From DASSKF01 sp035690725 (GTDB lineage: Bacteria; Actinomycetota; Actinomycetes; Actinomycetales; Dermatophilaceae), in contig DASSKF010000121.1 of the NCBI GenBank assembly GCA_035690725.1, forward strand, positions 1 through 12,163: DNA of 12,163 nt. Direction: 5' to 3'. The notes below the pieces were generated by a model that had not been told where the DNA came from, did not search any database, and saw only the letters and a list, made by a program, of their open reading frames with translations. Position numbers and translations under genes: made by a program. The first letter of the stretch is position 1, and every line of letters begins with the position of its first letter. Shown here piece after piece: positions 1-5,992 of the stretch.

Positions 1-357
1 TACCGCTCGGCGCTGCTGGAGCGGTTCGGCAACCCGGCGATCCGGCACGCGCTGGCGCAGATCGCCACCGACGGCAGCCAGAAGATCCCGGCGCGCGTCC
101 TCCCGGTGCTCCGGGCCGAGCTCGAGCAGGGGCGGGTGCCGGACGGCGCGACGCGCATCCTGGCGGCATGGGTCCGGCACCTGCGGGGAGCCGGGGCGCC
201 CGTGAAGGACGCCCGGGCGGGCGAGGTCCGGCCGCTGGCCGAGGGGGAGCCGGAGCGGGCGGTCCGTGCCGTGCTTGGCCGGCTGGACCGGGGTCTGGGC
301 GCCGATGACCGCGTCGTCGCGGCGGTGCTCGCCCACGTCACCGAGCTCGAGCAGTGA
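1..357 (+). CDS. Mannitol 2-dehydrogenase / fructuronate reductase family protein, C-terminal part (5' end outside window)
   Basis: This is the last 118 codons of a polyol or hexuronate oxidoreductase, open from base 1 and ending in TGA at 355-357. The first residues contain the pattern RFGNPAIRHALAQIATDGSQ followed by KIPAR. That is the signature of the C-terminal helical domain of the long-chain mannitol dehydrogenase family, which oxidises mannitol, D-arabinitol or related substrates with NAD(P). The N-terminal Rossmann domain lies outside the window, so the substrate cannot be decided. The stop overlaps the GTG start of the following kinase gene in a GTGA arrangement, indicating an operon for polyol or sugar-acid use. 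A fructuronate reductase (UxuB) or arabinitol dehydrogenase is an equally possible name. The family call is firm; the substrate is open. Confidence 0.85.
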   Translation, partial: YRSALLERFGNPAIRHALAQIATDGSQKIPARVLPVLRAELEQGRVPDGATRILAAWVRHLRGAGAPVKDARAGEVRPLAEGEPERAVRAVLGRLDRGLGADDRVVAAVLAHVTELEQ

Positions 358-1129
358 CCCGTCCCGGCGCGGCCCGCGGCGGCCGTGCCAGGGAGGGCGT
401 GGTCCTCGGGGTCGACGTGGGCACCACGGCGGTCAAGGTGGTCGCCTTCGGCGTGGGCACGGGGGAACGGCGCCGCGCAGTCCGCGAGTACCCGCTGCTC
501 CAGCCGGCCCCGGGCTGGCAGGTGCAGGACCCCGACGTCGTCGTCGCGGCGCTGCGGGCGGCGCTCGCGGAGTGCGTCTCGGGCCTGGCCGGACGGCGGG
601 TGCTGGCCCTGTCCGTGGGCACCGCGATGCACGGCCTCCTCGCGCTCGACGGTGCGCACCGCCCGCTGACCCCGCTCGTGACGTGGGCGGACAGCCGCTC
701 CGCCGAGCAGGTCCGCACCCTGCGCGAGGGCGGCCAGGCCGAGGTGCTGCGCCGGCAGACCGGCACCCCCGTGCACCCGATGTCGCCGTTGACCAAGCTG
801 ATGTGGTTCGCCCGCCACGAACCGGGCCTGTGCGCCGCGGCCCGGCACTGGGTCGGCCTGAAGGCCTGGGTGCTGTGGTCGCTCACCGGTCGGCTGGTCA
901 CCGAGCTGTCCTCGGCATCCGGCAGCGGGCTGCTGCAGCTGGGGACGGACCGGTGGAGCGCCGTCGCCGCGGACCTCGCCGGCGTCGACCCGGCGCAACT
1001 GCCGCCGGTGCTGGACCCGACGACCGCGCTCTCGCTGCGCGGCGAGGTCGGCTCCGCGGCCGGGTGCCGATGCTGCTGGACGCCTACGGCGAGGTGGCCC
1101 GGCTGCTGGAGCAGGCCTCCCGCGACTGA
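354..1129 (+). pseudogene. Gluconokinase-like FGGY carbohydrate kinase, truncated by an internal deletion
   Basis: The GTG start at 354 overlaps the preceding stop (GTGA). The frame encodes about 236 residues of a clear FGGY kinase N-terminal domain: LGVDVGTTAVKVV phosphate-binding strand (about residues 18-30), SVGTAMHGLLALD, LTPLVTWADSRS, TGTPVHPMSPLTKLMWF and LSSASGSGLL. The last two resemble gluconokinases more than xylulokinases. Homology stops near base 1062, just where family members continue into the GAGDG-type motif carrying the catalytic aspartate. The whole second domain (roughly half of the usual ~500 residues) is missing. In another frame a short protein-like tail containing YGEVARLLEQ runs from 1061 to TGA at 1127-1129; it may be the old C-terminus. 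Lacking the catalytic base and ATP-binding lobe, the product cannot be an active kinase. An assembly error is the main alternative. Confidence 0.75.
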
Positions 1130-1162
1130 CGCGGCCGCGTCGTGCGTGGCGGCGCGGCCCGG

Positions 1163-1191
1163 GTGGCACCGGGCACCTGAGCACCTAGACT
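1163..1191 (+). promoter_or_regulatory. Probable dxs promoter (-35 GTGGCA, -10 TAGACT)
   Basis: TAGACT at 1186-1191 fits the actinobacterial TANNNT -10 box. GTGGCA at 1163-1168, with a 17-bp spacer, matches four of six -35 consensus positions. Transcription would start at about 1198-1200, which is practically on the in-frame ATG at 1200. The message could therefore be leaderless for a longer Dxs, or carry a ~64-nt leader for the GTG start at 1263. It is the only promoter-like element seen in the 132 bp between the kinase remnant and dxs. Called by eye. Confidence 0.5.
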
Positions 1192-1244
1192 CGGGCGAGA
1201 TGCCAGCGGCGACGTCCCAGGAGCCGCGTGACAGCTCCGTCTGG

Positions 1245-1251
1245 GGAAGGA
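1245..1251 (+). promoter_or_regulatory. Shine-Dalgarno for the GTG start of dxs
   Basis: GGAAGGA lies 11 nt before GTG at 1263. The spacing is long but usable. It supports 1263 as the start, which is also where similarity to actinobacterial Dxs N-termini begins. The in-frame ATG at 1200 would add 21 residues without family similarity. Confidence 0.5.
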
Positions 1252-1262
1252 CGAACAGGATC

Positions 1263-3164
1263 GTGGGTGTGCTGGAGACCATCAACAGCCCGGAGGACCT
1301 CAAGTCGCTGTCGGCGTCCCAGCTGGCACCGCTGGCGCAGGAGATCCGGACCTTCCTGGTCGACGCGGTCTGCAAGACCGGCGGACACCTGGGCCCCAAC
1401 CTGGGCGTGGTCGAGCTGTCCATCGCGCTGCACCGGGTGTTCGACTCCCCCCGGGACACGATCGTCTTCGACACCGGCCACCAGGGCTACGTCCACAAGC
1501 TGCTGACCGGTCGGCACGACTTCACCAAGCTCAAGAAGCAGGGCGGGCTGTCCGGCTACCCCAGCCGGACCGAGTCCGACCACGACGTCGTCGAGAACTC
1601 CCACGCCTCCACCTCGCTGTCGTGGGCCGACGGCATCGCCAAGGCGCGGCGGCTCGGGGGTGAGCCTGACCGGCACACCGTCGCGGTGATCGGGGACGGG
1701 GCGCTCACCGGCGGCATGGCCTGGGAGGCGATCAACAACATCGCCGCCGACAAGACGCTCCCGCTGGTCATCGTCGTCAACGACAACGAGCGGTCCTACT
1801 CGCCGACCATCGGGGGGCTGGCCGAGCACCTGTCGACGCTGCGCACGACGAACGGCTACGAGAAGTTCCTCGCGTGGGGCAAGAAGCGGCTCCGGCGCAC
1901 CCCCTTGGTGGGCCGGCACGTCTACGACACGCTGCACGGGGTCAAGAAGGGGCTCAAGGACATCGTCGCCCCGCAGGGAATGTTCGAGGACCTGGGGCTG
2001 AAGTACCTCGGGCCGGTCGACGGGCACGACGAGCAGGCGGTCGAGACGGCCCTGCGCCGCGCGAAGGCGTTCGGGGGACCGGTGCTCGTGCACGTCATCA
2101 CGCAGAAGGGGCGCGGCTACGAGCCGGCGCTGCGCGACCAGGACGACCACTTCCACGGCGTCGGCAAGATCAACCCGGAGACCGGGCTGCCGCTGGAGAT
2201 CGCCGGCCGCAGCTGGACCGACGAGTTCAGCGACGAGCTGGTCGAGCTCGGTGCGCGGCGGCGCGACATCGTGGCGATCACGGCGGCGATGATGATCCCG
2301 GTCGGGCTCAAGCCGTTCCAGCAGCGTTTCCCCAAGCGCGTGTTCGACGTCGGCATCGCCGAGCAGCACGCGGTGACGATGGCCTCGGGCCTCGCCTTCG
2401 CCGGGCTGCACCCGGTCGTCGCCGTCTACGCGACGTTCCTCAACCGGGCGTTCGACCAGGTCCTCATGGACTGCGCGCTGCACCGGGCCGGCGTGACCTT
2501 CGTGCTCGACCGCGCCGGCGTGACCGGCAGCGACGGGCCCTCGCACAACGGCATGTGGGACATGAGCGTCCTCGGAGTCGTCCCGGGCCTGCGGCTCGCG
2601 GCACCGCGGGACGGCCGGCAGGTGCGCGCCCAGCTGCGTGAGGCGGTCGAGGTGGCCGACGGGCCGACCGTGCTGCGCATCCCGAAGGGATCGGCGTCCG
2701 ACCAGCTCGACGCCGTGCGGCAGCTGGGGTCGCTCGACGTGCTGCACGACCCCGCGCCCACCACCGGGGAGGAGAGCCGGGAGGGCCCGGTCGACCTGCT
2801 CGTCGTCGCCGTCGGCGCGATGGCCGGCACCGGCGTCGGCGTCGCGGAGAAGCTGGAGTCGCAGGGGATCTCGGTGCGCGTCGTCGACCCGCGCTGGGTG
2901 CTCCCGGTCAATGGCGACCTGCTGGCCGCCGCCGAGCAGGCCGGATCCGTGTGCGTCATCGAGGACAACGTCGTGAGCGGGGGAGTCGGCTCGGCCGTCC
3001 GGGCGGCCCTGGCCGAGCGCGGCGCGGCAGCCCCGTGCCACTCCTACGGCATCCCGCAGCGCTTCCTCGAGCACGCCTCCCGCGACCAGGTGCTCGACGG
3101 GATCGGCCTGACGCCGGACGCCATCGCGACGTCGCTGACCGAGCGGCTGCACCCCGCCCGCTGA
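1263..3164 (+). CDS. dxs: 1-deoxy-D-xylulose-5-phosphate synthase (Dxs)
   Basis: Dxs condenses pyruvate and glyceraldehyde-3-phosphate to 1-deoxyxylulose-5-phosphate using thiamine diphosphate. It is the first step of the cytosolic MEP pathway to isoprenoids and also feeds thiamine and pyridoxal synthesis. The 633-residue product has the family length. Visible motifs: GGHLGPNLG (40-48) and TGHQGYVHK (71-79) with the active-site histidines; the thiamine-binding stretch from GDGALTGG (144) to NDN (173-175); SYSPTIGGL; DVGIAEQHA (362-370) with the cofactor-activating Glu367; SDGPSHNG (423-430); and a transketolase C-terminal domain from about 508. Nothing is missing. GTG 1263 was chosen because MGVLETINSPEDL matches the usual N-terminus and a Shine-Dalgarno precedes it. 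The frame stays open upstream into the kinase remnant, so read-through translation could make a chimera. Dxs is convergent with RNase D across the intervening block. Confidence 0.97.
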   Translation: MGVLETINSPEDLKSLSASQLAPLAQEIRTFLVDAVCKTGGHLGPNLGVVELSIALHRVFDSPRDTIVFDTGHQGYVHKLLTGRHDFTKLKKQGGLSGYPSRTESDHDVVENSHASTSLSWADGIAKARRLGGEPDRHTVAVIGDGALTGGMAWEAINNIAADKTLPLVIVVNDNERSYSPTIGGLAEHLSTLRTTNGYEKFLAWGKKRLRRTPLVGRHVYDTLHGVKKGLKDIVAPQGMFEDLGLKYLGPVDGHDEQAVETALRRAKAFGGPVLVHVITQKGRGYEPALRDQDDHFHGVGKINPETGLPLEIAGRSWTDEFSDELVELGARRRDIVAITAAMMIPVGLKPFQQRFPKRVFDVGIAEQHAVTMASGLAFAGLHPVVAVYATFLNRAFDQVLMDCALHRAGVTFVLDRAGVTGSDGPSHNGMWDMSVLGVVPGLRLAAPRDGRQVRAQLREAVEVADGPTVLRIPKGSASDQLDAVRQLGSLDVLHDPAPTTGEESREGPVDLLVVAVGAMAGTGVGVAEKLESQGISVRVVDPRWVLPVNGDLLAAAEQAGSVCVIEDNVVSGGVGSAVRAALAERGAAAPCHSYGIPQRFLEHASRDQVLDGIGLTPDAIATSLTERLHPAR

Positions 3165-3191
3165 GGCGGCGCGCTCGACCGAACTCGGCGG

Positions 3192-3267
3192 CGTGCCGAC
3201 TTCTGCCCGTGCGGTCCCGCCCGGTGCGGGACGGGCTCGGCCCCGTGCCGACTTCTGCCCGTGCGGT
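3192..3267 (+). repeat. Two 24-bp direct repeats downstream of dxs
   Basis: A 24-bp sequence with the core GCCGACTTCTGCCCGTGCGG occurs identically at 3192-3215 and 3244-3267, start to start 52 bp. Similarity continues imperfectly past each copy (GGT-CCCG-CCCG in both). I noticed no third copy in the window. The unit is non-coding and lies between the dxs stop and the next promoter. It could be a local duplication or a member of a dispersed intergenic repeat family; the sequence alone cannot decide. Confidence 0.8.
3214..3232 (+). terminator. Hairpin after dxs, possible terminator without U-tract
   Basis: GTCCCGC (3214-3220), loop CCGGT, then GCGGGAC (3226-3232) form a perfect 7-bp GC-rich stem 50 nt past the dxs stop. 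No T-run follows. Actinobacterial hairpin terminators without a U-tract have been proposed, so this is a candidate only. It sits between the two repeat copies and overlaps the end of the first. Confidence 0.35.
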
Positions 3268-3288
3268 TCCCGGGCCCGATGAAATCGG

Positions 3289-3317
3289 TTGGTGCGCGTC
3301 CGATCACCGCCTAGTCT
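3289..3317 (+). promoter_or_regulatory. Leaderless promoter of the APH-fold kinase gene (TTGGTG-17-TAGTCT)
   Basis: TTGGTG at 3289-3294 and TAGTCT at 3312-3317 are separated by 17 bp and make one of the best sigma70-like promoters in the window. Six bases separate the -10 box from GTG at 3324, so transcription should begin on the start codon itself. There is no Shine-Dalgarno in front of that codon, consistent with a leaderless mRNA. Confidence 0.6.
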
Positions 3318-3323
3318 CACCGG

Positions 3324-4328
3324 GTGCACGTGATGCGCCTGTCCACGGAGCCGCCGATCAGCCCGGTCTGGTCGAGCACGGCCTGGCGCGGGGACGCCCT
3401 GGCCTGGGTGGACCGGTCGCTGGCAGCGCGCGGTGCCCGCCGGACCGGGGACGCCGAGCAGGTCCGGGTGCGGCCGTGGTCGACCCAGCTGCGCGTGCCG
3501 ACGGACCACGGGACCGCCTGGATGAAGGCGTGCGGCCCGGTCGGGACCGACGAGGCCGCCCTCTACGACGTGCTGGTCGCCCACGCCGCCGACGTCGTGG
3601 TCCCGCCGTGGGCCACCGACGCCGAGCAGGGGCGGCTGCTGCTGCCCGACGCCGGGACCGAGCTGCGCCGGGTCGCCACCCGCGAGTCCCTGGTCGACCA
3701 GTGGGCGGAGGTGCTGCGCCGCTACGGGCACCTGCAGCGGCAGAGCGCCGGGTGGGCGGCCGAGCTCGAGGCGGCGGGACTGCTGCGGCTCACGCCCGGT
3801 GAGCTGGTCGAGGAGTGGCGCAAGCGCACCGGTGCCCGGGACCCGGTCGACGCCGCGCAGCCGGCGCTGCAGCAGGCGGCCGACCGGCTGGCCTCCGGTC
3901 CGGTGCCGCTCGCGCTGCAGCACGACGACCTGCACGCGGGCAACGTCTTCTGCGCCGACTCCTCCCGGGTGGCCGCGCGCCGGGCCCGCTTCTTCGACTG
4001 GGGCGACGCCTACGTCGGGCACCCGTTCATGACCCTGCTCATCTCCCTGCGCGGGCCGTCCTACCACTTCGACATCGACCTCACCGACGACGAGCGGTGG
4101 CACATGGTCGACGCCTATCTCGAGGCGTGGACCGACCTGGCCGGCCTCACCGAGCTGCGGCCGCTCGTCGAGCAGGCGGTCCTGCTCGCCCGCATCGGCC
4201 GGGCGCTGGGGTGGGAGCGTGCCCTCGCCCGCGCGACGGACGCGGAGTGGGCGGAGTGGGGCGAGGGGCCCCAGCACTGGCTGGACGACGTCACCCGGCT
4301 GGCGACCAGCGCCGGTCCGGTCTGGTGA
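3324..4328 (+). CDS. Aminoglycoside-phosphotransferase-fold (APH family) kinase, substrate unknown
   Basis: A 334-residue soluble protein with the kinase fold of the APH / choline-kinase superfamily. The catalytic loop reads HDDLHAGN (200-207), with Asp202 as the catalytic base and Asn207 as a metal ligand. FFDWGDA (223-229) carries the magnesium-binding Asp225, equivalent to the DFG position. Lys68 in AWMKA is the likely ATP-binding lysine. VGHPFMTLL after the DWG motif is typical of uncharacterised actinobacterial family members. It therefore probably phosphorylates a small-molecule hydroxyl. Nothing identifies the substrate, and a drug-resistance role should not be assumed. It is a single-gene unit between its own leaderless promoter and a 157-bp gap. 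The start is GTG 3324, set by the -10 box; ATG 3333 is a later alternative. Confidence 0.85.
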   Translation: MHVMRLSTEPPISPVWSSTAWRGDALAWVDRSLAARGARRTGDAEQVRVRPWSTQLRVPTDHGTAWMKACGPVGTDEAALYDVLVAHAADVVVPPWATDAEQGRLLLPDAGTELRRVATRESLVDQWAEVLRRYGHLQRQSAGWAAELEAAGLLRLTPGELVEEWRKRTGARDPVDAAQPALQQAADRLASGPVPLALQHDDLHAGNVFCADSSRVAARRARFFDWGDAYVGHPFMTLLISLRGPSYHFDIDLTDDERWHMVDAYLEAWTDLAGLTELRPLVEQAVLLARIGRALGWERALARATDAEWAEWGEGPQHWLDDVTRLATSAGPVW

Positions 4329-4485
4329 GCCGCACCGGCCGCAGGCCCGGGTAGGCCGACCGGGCGGGGCCGGGTGAGTGCTTCGACGTGAAAGCCCGAG
4401 ACGACATCGTGACCAACGGGGGCCGGGCGGTCCGCGTCGGACGGGAGTGAACGGACCACGGACGTCACAGCGAGAGGGGCACACG
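4329..4485 (+). promoter_or_regulatory. 157-bp leader region of the GH3 gene with two mutually exclusive hairpins
   Basis: No convincing TANNNT box is visible. GTCCG at 4430-4434 can pair with CGGAC at 4438-4442 (3-nt loop), while the overlapping GGTCCG at 4429-4434 can instead pair with CGGACC at 4452-4457. These are two alternative stems sharing one strand. A 20-codon frame runs from GTG 4388 to TGA 4450 but has only a weak upstream GGTGAG. No known riboswitch pattern, such as the cyclic-di-AMP element often found before actinobacterial wall hydrolases, was recognised. Confidence 0.3.
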
Positions 4486-5955
4486 ATGATCAGGGACGGC
4501 CGGAACAGGGAGCTCCTGGCCGGGGCACTGGCGACGCCGCTGGCGGTGGCGCTCGTGGCCTCGGGAGCGCCGGCCGCCTCCGGAGCGCTCGTGTGGCGGG
4601 CGCCGACCGGCCAGGCCGCGCCCACCCGGTCCGCCTCCCCGCGGCAGCAGCTGCACTCGATGAGCCTGGCCCAGCGGGTCGGCCAGCTGCTCATGGTCGG
4701 CACGCCGGCGACCCACGTGAGCGCGGGCGCCCGCCGGGCCATCACCGGCCACCACGTCGGGTCCGTGGTCCTGACCGGCCGCAGCACGAAGGGGGTGGCC
4801 GGGACCCGGCAGGTGGTGAACGAGCTGCAGTCGCTGGTCGACCGTCGCAGCACCGCGGGCGTGCCGCTCTACGTCGCGACCGACCAGGAAGGCGGCTATG
4901 TCCAGGTGCTGCGCGGCCCCGGGTTCTCCCGGATCCCGACGGCGCTGACGCAGGGCACCTGGTCGGCCCGGACCGTCAAGGCGCGGGCCAGGACGTGGGG
5001 CAACCAGCTGCGCCGCGCCGGGGTGAGCCTCAACCTTGCGCCGGTGATGGACACCGTGAGCAGGTCGTTCGCGCCGAGCAACCGCCCGATCGGCTACTAC
5101 GAGCGCGAGTTCGGGCACACGCCCCACCGGGTGCTGATGAAGGGCACCGCCTTCGCCAACGGCATGCGGGCAGCCGGCCTGCAGGTCGCGATCAAGCACT
5201 TCCCGGGGCTGGGCCGGGTCCGGGGCAACACCGACGTGTCGTCCGGCGTGACCGACCGGGTCACCCGCCGCCACTCCGGGTCGATCCGCCCGTTCCGGGT
5301 CGGGGTCCGGGCCGGCGCCCACTTCGTCATGGTCGGCACGGCGGAGTACGCCAAGATCGACAAGGGAACGCCGGCAGCGTTCTCGCACACAATCGTCACC
5401 GGCATGCTGCGCCACGACCTCGGCTTCGACGGGGTCGTGATCAGCGACGACCTCGGCCAGGCCAAGCAGGTGCAGCAGTGGTCACCGGGTCGCCGGGCGG
5501 TGAAGTTCATCCGGGCCGGCGGCGACATGGTGCTCACCGTCCGCCCCTCGACCGTGGCGCCGATGGCGCACGCGCTGATCCGGCGCGCCGAGCACGTGCC
5601 CGCCTTCCGCAGCAAGGTCGACCACGCGGCGCTGCGCGTACTGCGCGCCAAGAACCAGGCGGACCTCGAGGCGACCGCCTCCTCGGCCTGGCCCCGCCTC
5701 GTCGTGGACGGCGTCCTCGGTCCGCACACCACCCGGGCCACCCAGCACTGGCTGGGCGTCATCGTGGACGGCATCTGGGGCCCGGTCACGACCAGGGCGT
5801 TCCAGCGGCGCGTCGGCTCCTCCCCGGATGGCGTGATCGGACCACACACGGTCGCTGCGGCACAGCGGTTCCTGGGCATCCGGCGCGACGGCGCGTCACG
5901 GCTGGACCACCGCACGGTGCGCGCCCTGCAGCGCTACCTCAACGCCCACCGCTGA
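4486..5955 (+). CDS. Secreted GH3 beta-N-acetylhexosaminidase-like protein with peptidoglycan-binding-like repeats
   Basis: ATG 4486 has the Shine-Dalgarno GAGAGGGG 6 nt upstream and starts a signal peptide: a charged start, hydrophobic LLAGALATPLAVALVASG, and an Ala-rich cleavage region near residues 28-34. Residues ~55-395 form a glycoside hydrolase family 3 (NagZ-like) barrel, with LAQRVGQLLMVG (61-72), ATDQEGGYV (131-139), KHFPGLGRV (237-245), NTD (248-250) and VVISDDLGQA (317-326), where Asp321 is the likely nucleophile. The usual Asp-x-His acid/base dyad after KHFPG is not visible; the corresponding place reads GNTDVSSG. Residues ~406-487 hold four degenerate ~20-residue units (VDGVLGPHTT, VDGIWGPVTT, PDGVIGPHTV, RDGASRLDHRTV) resembling PG_binding_1 repeats. 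The 489-residue product is probably exported and wall-associated, acting on N-acetylglucosaminyl links in peptidoglycan or a related glycan. It is convergent with the transporter gene, 37 bp apart. Confidence 0.88.
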   Translation: MIRDGRNRELLAGALATPLAVALVASGAPAASGALVWRAPTGQAAPTRSASPRQQLHSMSLAQRVGQLLMVGTPATHVSAGARRAITGHHVGSVVLTGRSTKGVAGTRQVVNELQSLVDRRSTAGVPLYVATDQEGGYVQVLRGPGFSRIPTALTQGTWSARTVKARARTWGNQLRRAGVSLNLAPVMDTVSRSFAPSNRPIGYYEREFGHTPHRVLMKGTAFANGMRAAGLQVAIKHFPGLGRVRGNTDVSSGVTDRVTRRHSGSIRPFRVGVRAGAHFVMVGTAEYAKIDKGTPAAFSHTIVTGMLRHDLGFDGVVISDDLGQAKQVQQWSPGRRAVKFIRAGGDMVLTVRPSTVAPMAHALIRRAEHVPAFRSKVDHAALRVLRAKNQADLEATASSAWPRLVVDGVLGPHTTRATQHWLGVIVDGIWGPVTTRAFQRRVGSSPDGVIGPHTVAAAQRFLGIRRDGASRLDHRTVRALQRYLNAHR

Positions 5956-5992
5956 GGCCTACTCCTTCGTCCCCCACGGTCACCAGTGAGGC

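Noticed and set aside
3192..3267. CRISPR array or tandem repeat locus
   Set aside because: Only two copies with a single 28-bp interval, no third repeat and no cas gene nearby.
3324..4328. Aminoglycoside resistance gene
   Set aside because: Only the generic APH-fold catalytic motifs are shared; nothing points to an aminoglycoside substrate.
4329..4485. Cyclic-di-AMP (ydaO-type) riboswitch before the wall-hydrolase-like gene
   Set aside because: The location is suggestive but I could not match the conserved core; only small alternative hairpins are visible.
1185..4853. A very long open frame on the minus strand opposite dxs, the APH kinase and the GH3 start
   Set aside because: It is antisense to three well-supported genes, is low-complexity Arg/Gly/Pro/Asp-rich sequence with no domain, and is expected where GC-rich codons leave few stops.
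5956..5992. Bidirectional terminator between the convergent GH3 and MFS genes
   Set aside because: Only a 4-bp stem (TCAC-CA-GTGA) and no T-run are visible in the 37 bp; too weak to call.
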